64,000 bases of DNA, taken from Plantago ovata (lineage: Eukaryota > Streptophyta > Magnoliopsida > Lamiales > Plantaginaceae). The stretch covers positions 17,681,097 through 17,745,096 of the forward strand of contig CM051457.1 of the NCBI GenBank assembly GCA_028274465.1, in the 5' to 3' direction. The position numbers and the translations under genes are program-made. Positions 1 to 15,482 of the stretch are shown piece by piece. Under the pieces are notes generated by a model. That model saw only the letters and a program-made list of their open reading frames with translations, did no database searches and had not been told where the DNA came from. Positions within the stretch are counted from its first letter, which is position 1; the number at the start of each line of letters is the position of its first letter.

Positions 1-280
1 TCACTTTTAAACAGATCGGTTTTGGTTTCATGAACAAAAACTCCCAAAGAATGCTTAGAAGAATGATGATGTAAATCATGTAATGGAAACTTCATAAAGA
101 ATTTTGTCCCACGATATAGATCACTAATTTGATCGGGCTATGGATTTTTCCGTATGAGGAAGTTCATTGGGACAGTAACCTCTATTATTAGAAAGATAAA
201 AAGAAACGTACAACCATAAATGTTACTAATTCATTAAAAAATTTGTTAAATAACTAACTATATAGGTATACTATGATACC

Positions 281-359
281 TTTTTTTTTTTGGTTTAAAA
301 AATTCATTAACTAAAGAGAGTATAAAAAATGCTTAAAAGTATTACAACGAAAATACTAA
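281..359 (-). mobile_element. LINE-like 3' tail fragment
   Basis: A poly-T run (about 281-291) is followed by A/T-rich text with the pattern attcattaa...ataaaaaatgctt. The same pattern follows the poly-T starts of the retroposons at 32661 and 33660, both bounded by target-site duplications. I read it as the poly(A) end of a minus-strand LINE-family insertion whose body may continue as the duplicated repeat to 2030. I found no target-site duplication here, so the extent is uncertain. Confidence 0.35.
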
Positions 360-630
360 GAGGTTGTTAGAGACGCTAAAACGTCAGGCTATTTGGCTCC
401 ATTTTAACGAGTTGGTCTTTACCGTAGATGTTTTAGCTATTTTACCGTTTTCTCATTTCTTTTCATTTCCTCACTCTCTCATCATCATCATTATCCTACT
501 CTATACATCTATTTTCCTCTAAAAATTCATCCAAATACAATTTTTTGCCTCATCTTAAAAATGAATCACTATTCATGTTTTAAGGCCAACTCTCTAAATT
601 TTTTTCATTAAAATAGAGCCAAACACTCTC
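360..630. mobile_element. TAA-flanked MITE (PIF/Harbinger-like), short copy
   Basis: The element is flanked by TAA at 357-359 and 631-633. Its right end reads GAGAGTGTTTGGCTC on the minus strand and its left end GAGGTTGTTAGAGACGCTAA, related to the ends of the larger element at 37146-38188. Internal blocks (about 480-560) match the inside of that element in the opposite orientation. A 3-bp TAA duplication is typical of PIF/Harbinger-derived MITEs. It sits in a repeat whose other copy reads straight through this site at about 1385-1400. Confidence 0.6.
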
Positions 631-2030
631 TAAGCCGTCTAAATCATAAAGAGGTGATAAAACACCATACAAGATTCCGACCTCTAACCCAAACGGTCAA
701 GCTAACACCACTACAACTTTCACCAATGTTCTGTTCGGCCAAACGGTCCGACCAACAAGACTAATAAACCGGTGATGATCGGTTCGAAAGTGGATCGGTC
801 CAATCCTGGTTTGCCCCGGTATGATTTTTTTGGGTGTCCGACTCGACTTTCGATTCTAGCTTTCAAAACATAGACTTTCACAAAAGCATCAAACACCAAC
901 AACTCCTAGTAGGGGCACCGGAGAAAGAGAGGACACCAATATCAATAGTATGGAAGCTCTCCACAACACCAAGAAACGTAAGCTTTGAGCACAAACTTTG
1001 AAACCACCGGGAATAGTTGAGCCCTTTACCAAAAACCACCAATGGTACCAAGGAAACCAAGAGAGTAAAACAAAAACGAGGACCAAAACACCTCCACAAT
1101 ATAACCACTCAAAATTCCCCCGCCTACTACCTATGATCATTTGATCACCCTCCTACACCCTATGCCGGAAAGTGAGCTTAAAGCGAGCAATTTTAAGAAA
1201 GGGATATTGGATGTTCTATCAAACACCCATCTCCTTTATTGAAGCGGGATAGTTGTCAACATATGTCGATCGTTTCCCTCCTCTTAAGTGGCAAGTAATT
1301 TAAAGCATGACCAAAGACTGGTTTTATCATATAGTACCTGACACACTCCAAAGACTCCCATGAGCTCAACCATCCAATGATTTTTCGAAAGAACTAAGCC
1401 ATCTAAACCATAAATGGGTGATAAAACACCATACAAGATTCCGACCTCTAACCTAAAGGGTCAATCTAACACCACTACCAACTTTCACAAAAAGCATCAA
1501 ATTAACATCAACAACTCCGAGTAGGGGCACCGGAGAAAGAGAGGACACCAATACCAACAGCATCGAAACTCTCCACAACACCAAGAAACGTAAGCTTTGA
1601 GTACAAACATTGAAACCACCGGGGATAGTAGAGCCCTTTACCAAAAAAAAAAAAAAACCAATGGTACCGAGGAAACCAAGAGAGCAAAACCAAAAACGAG
1701 GCCCAAAACACCTCCACAAGTTAACCACTCAAAATTCCCCCGCCTACTACCTATGATCACCTTCCTACACTCTATGTCGGAAAGTGAGCTTAAAGTGATC
1801 AATTTTCAGAAAGGGACATTAGAAGTTCTATTAAACGCCAAGCTCCTAATTTGAAGCGGGATAGTTGTCGAATATGTCGATCGTTTCCCTCCTCTTAAGC
1901 TCACGAGCCGCCAAGTGGCAAGTTATTTTGAAGTATGGCCAAAGACTGGTTCTATCATATAGTATCTGACGAACTCCAAAGACTCCCATGAGCCCAACCA
2001 TCCAACGATTTTTCGAGAGCAAGGTCACTT
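631..2030. repeat. Diverged tandem duplication, two units
   Basis: Unit 1 (about 631-1394) and unit 2 (about 1395-2030) align along most of their length: both start near taagcc, pass through gggcaccggagaaagagagg, and end with catgagc...aaccatccaa and a ttttcga tail. Unit 1 carries about 150 extra bases (roughly 723-877) missing from unit 2, and unit 2 has a longer A-run near 1644. Short open frames on both strands are broken and match no family I know. Related text recurs near 33300-33440, so this is dispersed repeat DNA, probably LINE-derived. Confidence 0.7.
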
Positions 2031-2814
2031 AAAATTTAAATTTATATGAATGGATTTTCAAAAGTAAATATGCATCTTGTTTTGCGAATTGTAGTAAGAA
2101 CTTCAAGATCGTGTGTATAAGCTTATTTTTACCCTATGTGCCGGATGTGATTGACCAAAAGTGCAATGAACAAGATCTGTGTTGGTTTTTGAGTTAGCTT
2201 ATTTACTCTTAAAAGTTCAAACCGTTAAGGAGGGTATGGAATCTAATCATTTAGTACTATATTATAATACTATTATATAATTTAAACTCTCCCAAAAGTT
2301 TAATACCAATAGCAAAGCCGTAATCTTGTCATTTATATTAATTTTCTAATATTGTCCAAATAAGTATTACTCCATACATGAAAAGGTGTAATCGTTAATT
2401 AAAATGTGCATCTTGTTTTGACTAATTCATTCATAATAACTCCAAAATTATATATTTATATTACGTATATAATTATAATGATACGTTTGAAGCGAACATT
2501 GATGCAAAATAAAGCGAAACTCGCCTCCTACTATTTGAAAATAAAATAATATTTTATAAAAAGAGAAAGAAGTTTGAAGCGTAATAAACATCTTAACTTA
2601 TAATTTCATTTAATTGCTTCATCCGGTTACTTATGAAAAACATACATAAATTGAGCTTGGGCGCTTCGAACAGGGATCAGTTTGGTAGTGTAACTTAATA
2701 TCACAAAATTATACATCCAAACTAACTCTTTGTATGCGTTAATGGTATTTGCAGACCCATGCAACAACGTTAATGTTAACATGGAGGCACCAGGACCAGA
2801 TCAGTGATATCTAG
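2031..2814. other. Intergenic, no gene seen
   Basis: AT-rich sequence with no long open frame, no clear repeat ends and no RNA gene that I can see. Confidence 0.6.
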
Positions 2815-2991
2815 AGGTTGTTGAAGCAATTTGAAGAGGCGCAACTAGCTTTTGTGTATAGGGAGGAGAACGGGGTTGCGGATATCTTGGCAAAACATGA
2901 CAATATTATGAATGAAGATCTTGGCTCCCTAGTTTCTGAAAAAACTGCCGAAAGAATTAAATTATGTATTTGGGACATACGTCCAACATGA
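2815..2991 (+). pseudogene. RNase H-domain fragment of a LINE
   Basis: A short open stretch (opened by a TAG at 2812, closed by TGA at 2989-2991) encodes LLKQFEEAQLAFVYREENG followed by VADILAKHD. FVYRE.N..AD.LAKH is the C-terminal signature of the plant LINE-type RNase H (RVT_3) domain. The N-terminal part with the first catalytic acids is missing, so this is a dead remnant on the plus strand. Two further RNase H remnants lie on the minus strand at 8.2 kb and 29.7 kb. Confidence 0.65.
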
Positions 2992-3531
2992 AAAACGATA
3001 CAATGCGAATTCGTAACCTCTGAAGATATCTTTATTTAAAAAAAGACTTATTTCATTTCATCTCCTCAGTTAAAAAACAAACTTAATCAATATTTTTACC
3101 AATGTTTCTCGGAGTGATTTCTCATCACAAGAGTGTAATTGGTAATTGAACCGGACCACGTTTTGGGTCTGGTACAAAACCTGTGGAGCCCTGGTAAACC
3201 CATGAGGACCTGACGAGACAAGGCACACACGCCGGCAGCACCACCCACACCCACATGCCTTTAAAAAGACACAAAAAACTTTAGCTTCCTTCCTTCCTCC
3301 CTGTGAGTGTTGACAGAGAAAGCCATGTGATTATATTGATTGTGACCAAATCAATATCAAACTACTAATAAAAATAAACAACACCAAATGAAATGAAAAT
3401 GAATTAGTTCATAATATTCACCACCCATTACCATTAGACCTCCCTCCGCGTGCTCTCCATCTTCATCTTCTTCATTTCTCCTCCATATCTGATACTCATT
3501 TCAATCAATCTCAGTTCATCTTCTTCTTCAG

Positions 3532-3848
3532 GTAATCATCTTACTATCTCGTTTTATTTCCATTTATGTTAATTATCATCATCACTGTTGTTTAATCAAT
3601 TCTGTATGTGATTACTGATTACTATCAATTTCTCTGTATGTAAGTAATTAATACTGTGTTTATGTCTAAGCATCATTAATCGCCATAACTGGCTGATTCT
3701 GTAGCTTTTCGTTTCACTTTATTTATATATACGGTACTGATTACTGAACCTCTGCTTTATGAATCTACTCTGTGTCAGTGATTTGATTTGATTATTCCGA
3801 TTCTAACTCACCGATTCAATTCAATTCAATTCCACTCTCTCTCTCTAG
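3532..3848 (+). other. Probable 5'-UTR intron of the bHLH gene
   Basis: A pyrimidine-rich leader ends ttcttcttcag at 3531, followed by a GTAATC donor at 3532. A CT-rich tract ends in an AG acceptor at 3847-3848, just six bases before the ATG at 3855. Leader introns next to the start codon are common in plant genes. Inferred from consensus only. Confidence 0.5.
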
Positions 3849-3854
3849 ATAAAA

Positions 3855-5031
3855 ATGGAGAAACACATAGTAGATTACACCACCGTCTCATCGCCGATTC
3901 CGCCACTGAATTCCGAGAGGAGAAAGAGGAATAAGAAAAGCAAATTGCAACAAACCTTACCACCACAGGATAACGCCTCAATCGAATGGAAATCTGATCT
4001 CCAGCAGCAAATCTACTCCTCGAAGCTCCTCCGTGCGCTGCGGCATGTCCGCCAAAACAGTGGAAACGCATCGGCGCCGGCGCCGAAGCGAGTGAGGGAA
4101 GCGGCGGATACGGTTCTGGCTGCCACGGCGAAGGGACGGTCGAGGTGGAGCAGAGCGATACTTACGAGCAGGTTGAAGCTGAATTTTATGAAGAAGAAGA
4201 ATAATATTGTGAAACGGCAGCGTAATGTGATGACTGTGATCACGGCTGGGAGTAGCAGGTCGAGGAAATCGAAGGTAAGCGTTGCGCGGTTGAGGTCGAA
4301 AGGAATGCCTGCTTTTCAGAGGAAAGCGCGAGTGTTAGGCCGATTGGTTCCTGGATGCCGTAAACAGCCATTGCCGGTGGTTTTGGATGAAGCCAGTGAT
4401 TATATTGCTGCACTTGAAATGCAGGTATATCTACAAATGCATACAGCTAGATTGTTTGTTTATTGAATGATTCATTGATGATTTTATGTGGTTCTGTGAT
4501 CAATTGCTTGATAGTTTTAGGATTGTTTGCTATTCATATTATTGTTGTTATCGATGACTTGCTAGTGAAGATGATGTTCGTGCTATACTCGATTGTTCGA
4601 GGATTTTAATCTTTTCATCAAAACGGATAATACCGATTGGTTCTACTCCGAAGAAATGAATAGTGGCACATTTGATTTTGATATCGCTCGATATTTTGAA
4701 TTATTGATGAAGATTTGGCTACTTTCGACGAATTTCTCGTATGGATTCTTTGTTAAAAATTTGTCACTCTGTGAAGTTACTAATCGCAGTTGGAATGTGC
4801 TATATATTTTTCTTATCTACGCGAATAAATTTCTTAAGTTAGTACACCAAATACATATGATAGGAATATATACAAAAGTATGATCCATGCATTGACATTT
4901 AGTTTCTGTTTCGAAATTTGCAGGTACGAGCCATGAGTGCGTTAGCTGAGCTCCTTTCGGGTTCCAGTTCTTTGTCATCTACAGGTTCTGCTCAGAATCA
5001 GCCCGGAACAAGCCAAACTCCCCCTAGCTAA
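3855..5031 (+). CDS. Atypical bHLH transcription regulator (bHLH147-150 / IBH1-like)
   Basis: Two coding exons, 3855-4424 and 4924-5031, joined in phase at ALEMQ/VRAM, give 225 residues. The N-terminal third is basic and Ser/Lys-rich; residues about 45-70 (WKSDLQQQIYSSKLLRALRH) and 95-110 (GRSRWSRAILTSRLKL) are hallmark blocks of this subgroup. The HLH lies at about 155-205: RKARVLGRLVPGC, a loop, then LDEASDYIAALEMQVRAM. The E-box-contacting His-Glu-Arg basic region is not evident, so like its relatives it is expected to act in the nucleus by dimerising with other (b)HLH proteins rather than by binding DNA itself; family members act in brassinosteroid, light and growth control. The ATG is the first in frame, right after the leader intron. 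The intron has a GT donor at 4425 and a tttgcag acceptor ending at 4923. Which member of the 147-150 group it is cannot be settled here. Confidence 0.88.
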
Positions 5032-6835
5032 TATGATATTTCCATCCTACTATTCATTTTCTCATCTTTATGACTGTTATCATATTAATGTGAATTATTT
5101 TTTTTTCCTCTTTACATCTTACAGAAGGAAATGTGGTATAGTTATGTTATGTGCTTAGAATAGTAATATTATTTGTCAAGTGGAGATAATTTGAAGGAAA
5201 TAATGTGGGTTAGGTGCAAACACCCTGGTCATTATCTTTCAGTCTGTGTCTGTTCTTTGTTCACGTGGTGGCTGGCAACTACTAAGTTTTGCCATGGGGG
5301 TCCTTTAAAACGTTTGGTTTTGGAATCTTGCCCATAAATTTTGATGTGTTTGTTTTAATACCACATTAAAAAGGTTAAGGTAGGCCGTAGGGGAGAGGAG
5401 ACTACTGTTCATTGAAAGGGCGTTAAAGGGTTTGCGTGTGGTTTAGGATAGGTTTTTGGATGTCCTACAGGATCCTAAGACCAGGATATGTTTTCTAATT
5501 ACTGCCTAAATGTCCTGTGCCAAACATTATATCTACAGGATACTAGGTATTATATATCTTCATTTCATCTAGCTCAGTCATTTGCTCCGTAACAGTTTCT
5601 TATCCGTTGTGGTTGATGTATGGTATATGAATATCCGTGTTGCGGTGCTGCTGAACCTTTCCTCGCACGATAGATTTCTTGAATACTTCATAGCATTCGG
5701 GGAATCTTGTGGTTAGTGTAAAATACCTATCTATCTATCTATCAATGTCATATGATTTTAAGTGGGCATTTGAAACATTAATACAGGATTGAGATATCTT
5801 TGTAACCTATGTACAATAATGTATTAAGGCCGTAGAGCTTGCATTATTAATGAGAGTTCTAGTTTTGGAGTATTGATCCGAGTCCGAGCAGTCCGCAGGT
5901 GTAGGATAGCTACTTTCCACTGGTGATGGATAAGTTTCCAGAAACCTATGGTGGATTGACACATACAGCACAAAAGAGCTGCGATGTAGCTATCATGTTG
6001 TCTAAGTTGTCACATTCCTAGTTGTAGATCTTGAGTGAAACATAATTCGACGGACCTTTTTTAGTTTTTTTACCATCATCATAACCTTATCCCAAACCAC
6101 CAAATTTGTGCAATGACCATGAAAATGACTAATGTTGCTGTGATTCTTGAATTGTACTGCATTGGATTATTGTCCTTCTAGTCTCTTGGTAAATAAAATT
6201 AGTTTGTAAGTTGACTTTGATATTTAGTTTAAATGCTTGAACATTAATGCATAATAATGGCTCTTTTGTATACTCACACAAGAACAAGAATAAATTAAAG
6301 AAATTTTCTTTTTCGACATGGTCCTGCTCATGTATCACCAGTGGTCTGGTACTGTTGGTGGACAAACAGTGGCAACATGTGAGTGGCAGATTGAAGAAGC
6401 GTGATGTGGATCCCAATCCTATTACAGTTGTACTGTATTGAATTTGGAATTAGCAGAAGAAGAGCATATGGGGTTAATAAAAGATTGCAGAGACATTGAA
6501 TTGATGATGGAGTAAAAGGAAAGGAGCATAGAATGAAAAGAAAAGAATGGCAGCATACACGAGAAGAGGTGTAGAGTCAGAGCGCATTTGCAAAGAGGCA
6601 AATATCCAATTTTGTGCTACTTTTTCATGCGCACCAAAATACACATGCACCCCATGTGCCTCATTTATTGATCACCAACTTTCCAAATCCTTATCACAAC
6701 GCCTTTTGATTTTTGGTGCTGGTTTTGCATGAGTGACTTTGAATTGTTTCACGCCATTAATCTAACATGCATGGTCATTGTTGCCTCATACTGCCAGAGG
6801 AAAGGTTAGACGGCACCGCCTAAGGCGGATTGAGT
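5032..6835. other. 3' flank of the bHLH gene and intergenic DNA
   Basis: The first 100-200 bases should be 3'-UTR. Beyond that I see only short unsupported open frames and no RNA gene or repeat ends. Confidence 0.5.
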
Positions 6836-6843
6836 GTCACAAT

Positions 6844-8068
6844 TAGTGTTGTTTGCGATCCGAGCCTTATCAAGTATTATGTTCGACGTGTTTATAACAA
6901 TTCAAGCCGAGCACGAGTTTAAATTTAGACTCGTTTTTATTAACGAACTTAACCTAGCTCAGCTCGTTAGGTTTGACATATCTACATACCTTTCATATTA
7001 TGGTCTACAATTTTAATCCCATCCGCCCATCTTTGATTATTAATGTTTGAAGTTTGTTAGACTTATATAATTTTATCATTTAGCGTGTTATTTTGTAATG
7101 TGTAATCTTAATTTCCTTAATTTTTAACATCTTAATTTACAGGGTTTCTTACATCTACACCCATTCTTAGAGTAATTTATTACATCTGAATCCATGTTAG
7201 ATCAACTACTATGTTACATACATATACTTTCTTAGATAAATTTAATTACATTGAAATCCACGAATTTGACTTTTCGCGAATTAAAAGCTAAAAATAACTT
7301 GTTTTGCCCCTAATGAGATATTTGATTTTATTTTAGTCCAAACAAGTTCATTTTACATTTATTACACATTTGTCTCAAATATTTTCAATTTTACAAAACT
7401 AACACTAAATAATTCAACATTACACACTTAGCTTTTAAAATTTTAAAATTATCTTAAATTTAATTGCAAACTAATCCCTAAACAACTTTAAATAAAAAAG
7501 AAAGGGTAAAAGGAGTTTAACACAGCTCCGATCGGAACTATAATGCTCCAATCAGAACATTAACGCTCCATCGGAGCTTTTACATAGCTCAAATCGGAGC
7601 TTCTGAGTTAACTAATATATCCAGTACCAGGAAATTGTAAAAGAAGAAAAGAAAAGGAAAGAAAGAAAAGAAGAAGAAAAATACTGAAATTTTCTAAGCC
7701 CTATTTGATTTCACCTTAATGAGCCTTGGTCAAATTTGTTGGTCAACTCAAATGATGAATTTTGGACTTACGTAATAGATAATCTATCCTGGAGTTATAT
7801 GCGAAGTGAGCCTCTACTGGGGGAGGTATTTGTAACAAGCCCTAATTTATATTTACGCATGCTTCTTTTTTTTTTTTTATACATTTTATCACAAGCTCAG
7901 CTCGGCTCGAGTTTTTTCAAACTCAACGAGCTCGAGTATAAATATTATGGCTAAAGCTCAAGCCTTAATTCTTTAACAAGTCGAGGCCCAAGTTCGGGCT
8001 CGAATAACATTCGAGCTCGAACTAAACTCAACAATACTCGGCTAGGCTCGACTCGTTTAACAACACTA
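6844..8068. mobile_element. hAT-like non-autonomous DNA element (1.2 kb)
   Basis: The ends are inverted copies: left TAGTGTTGTTTGCGATCCGA and, read on the minus strand, right TAGTGTTGTTAAACGAGTCG, both running into CGAGCC-rich subterminal text. The flanks are GTCACAAT (6836-6843) and GTCACACT (8069-8076), an 8-bp duplication with one mismatch. An 8-bp duplication with a TAGTGTTGTT terminus fits the hAT superfamily. The inside has no transposase: it holds AT-rich DNA, a purine tract near 7640-7690 and a cluster of gctccNatcggagc-like short repeats at about 7520-7600. Subterminal ctcgagctcg text recurs near 31670-31830. Confidence 0.65.
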
Positions 8069-8152
8069 GTCACACTGGAGAAAAGTATTGAAGTGGTTGA
8101 CCATAGATCTAAGTTAGATTTTTTTATGAGAAACACGATTAATATGTTTTTT

Positions 8153-9425
8153 GAAAACTAAATATTATATTACTCAGACGGAGGAGTCAAGATTACAAGG
8201 ATTTACAAAACACCCTTAGGCAGATACAAGCCTGGGGAAGATCGTAGTCAAGTCCGATTTTATAAAACATTCTAACCAATTCGGTGCCTTTTCCCAAACA
8301 TGTAAGCTAGTCACATGACCTTGATCACTTGGAAAATAATGAAGATCACTTGGATCACTTCGTACTGGTTGCGCAACACGCGACGTTCCTGAAGCCCACC
8401 CTTCACTTTCATGCTTGGCAAGTGCATCCGCAACTTGATTAGTTTCCCTATATATAAAACGATACCTTACTTCCTCCATTTGTTCTACCATACACTTGAT
8501 TTCCTTAAGCAGCTGCAGCTGAAGTCGATCCTTCACGTAACATCTGCGCAAGGAAGATATAACATATTGAGAATCGGATTGGATGTCCAGCTTAAGAAGC
8601 TGTAATTGATTAGCAAGAATCAGGCCTTATTTAAGGGCTGTTAATTCAACCATGTTGTTAGAACAAATGCCAATATAGCCCGATGCTGCAAACCTTTCCA
8701 CAAGAGTTTCTAAAAATAATGCCTACTCCTGCATGTCCTAGATTCTGTGCTGACGCACCATCAATATTCATAGCTATATACCCAACCGGTGGGGGACTCC
8801 ACTTACACAAATGAAGTTGTAATTGTGTACTCTTTGTGTTATGGAGTGTGTGCATATCTTGCATGAGTTGCATGAGATGAGCATGTATGTTTGAACACTT
8901 AAAGTCTTGATTTCTAAAAAGAAAGCCATTTCTATATCTCCAGATGAGATAGAAGGTTGTGATTAAAAGCAATTGAGCATGATCATTAAGCTTGAAATGC
9001 AATAGAAGACTCAAGACAGTAGGTTGAATTGCATTCCAAGCAGCTGGCCAAATTATTTTCCTTAACTCATAAAATTTGATGCATTGAAAAAACAAATGCT
9101 CAATTGTTTCTTCTTGTGCTTGACACAGAGCACATAATGATGTCTGCAAGACATGCATTTGAGTTAGCATGTCTGCTGTGGGCAATTTATGATGCAATGT
9201 CATCCATAAGAAAAACTTAATTCTTGGAAAAAGCCTTAATTTCCATAGTCTATGCCATGGAATTTGAGGACCAATCATGTTTGAGAAATCAAGTTTCATA
9301 TGCAGATTTAACTGTGAATGCTCCAGAGCTAGTATGTAACCATATCCTAAAATCATCCTGTGGCAACGCAGGTAATGGTATAGTTACAATTCTAGCAACT
9401 AAAGATGCTGGCAATGAATGAAGTG
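8153..9425 (-). pseudogene. 5'-truncated LINE: zinc-binding RT tail plus RNase H, broken
   Basis: Minus-strand reading gives, in order, a piece of the end of the reverse-transcriptase region (QDDFRIWLHTSSGAFTVKSAY, up to about 9380, in a different frame), the zf-RVT zinc-binding block (WKLRLFPRIKFFLWM...CALCQAQEETIEHLFFQC), then RNase H start (MNIDGASAQNLGHAGVGIIF) and end (FIYRETNQVADALAKHESEG). Frame changes near 9290 and 8660 and an in-frame stop near 8626 break it. The insertion is bounded by a direct repeat, ACACGATTAATATG plus Ts, at 8133 and 9426, with the T side at the 3' end as expected for target-primed reverse transcription. The missing 5' part is typical of LINE copies. Confidence 0.8.
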
Positions 9426-9439
9426 ACACGATTAATATG

Positions 9440-9465
9440 TTTTTTTTTTTTTTTTTTTTTTTTTT
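9440..9465. repeat. Poly-T tract, 26 bases
   Basis: A homopolymer T run directly after the right-hand target-site copy of the LINE above. It probably pre-dated the insertion or grew by slippage. Confidence 0.9.
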
Positions 9466-10415
9466 GAAATCAATTAGATACCATTACTTTTTGGTGATGT
9501 GGTGTCAATTAGATACTCTAAAGTGTATATATCCAATTTGGATACTTTTATTATAATACGTCAATTAATCTAGAGTGACAGACATAGAATGAGCACCTGT
9601 GGAAACTTGACATACTGATACACACCGACTGCACGGTTTGTGTTTAAATCGTGGACGGGATCTAGTTGTGTTGTTTTTAGTTGAAAAATAAAAACTAATT
9701 ACGACACAACAGTTAGAAATATCCATTTGATTGCTTCTCTACGATTATCTGTTTTTTCTAAAAATTTTCTAAAGATATTGTAGTAAAAACTGTAAAATAA
9801 AACACTAAGTAGTATAAAAAACTACTAATACTACTTTAAAAAGCACTTACAAAGGAATAAAAACTACACTTCTCCATTCTATATAATTGCTTCACATTTT
9901 TAATTAGCTTTTCTTATGATCTACAACACAAAGATAGCAATACAGTATATTCTTTTATATTCTATGAGTTGTATCCTGGCATCGAGTGTGTTACTAAAAC
10001 CAAGCGTCCAATTTCCAATTAATAACTCGCGAATTTTTTTTTTCCAATTAATGAGGATTCAAGTCAGGTTGGGGCGTTATGCATGCCTGCATGGATCCTA
10101 CTGTTGATGGTTGGATACCTGGATTATCAAGAAAATACGCAGAATGTTCATGATTCATGAAGTTGCATTTACTAAGTATTTAACCTTTTTATTTCTATAT
10201 ATACTCTATAATTAGTAAAAAATTACGTGTACACTTGACTGTCTGATTAACACACTTAACAGCACTGCCATAAGGCCCATAAGGCCATAACCATCCTATT
10301 CCAGCTATACTTAGTTTTTTCCCCTATAGAGTATAGAACCAACTGTTCAAGACCTAAAACAAAGAATCATCTCAATACATTTCTAATACACTGTACCAAT
10401 TGCATTAAGCATCCA
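9466..10415. other. Intergenic and 3' flank of NFS2
   Basis: AT-rich DNA without a supported gene. The last 100-200 bases before 10416 should be the NFS2 3'-UTR, since that gene runs leftwards. Confidence 0.5.
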
Positions 10416-15463
<5,048 letters not shown>

Positions 15464-15482
15464 TGTGGTTGCTACTTCACTC

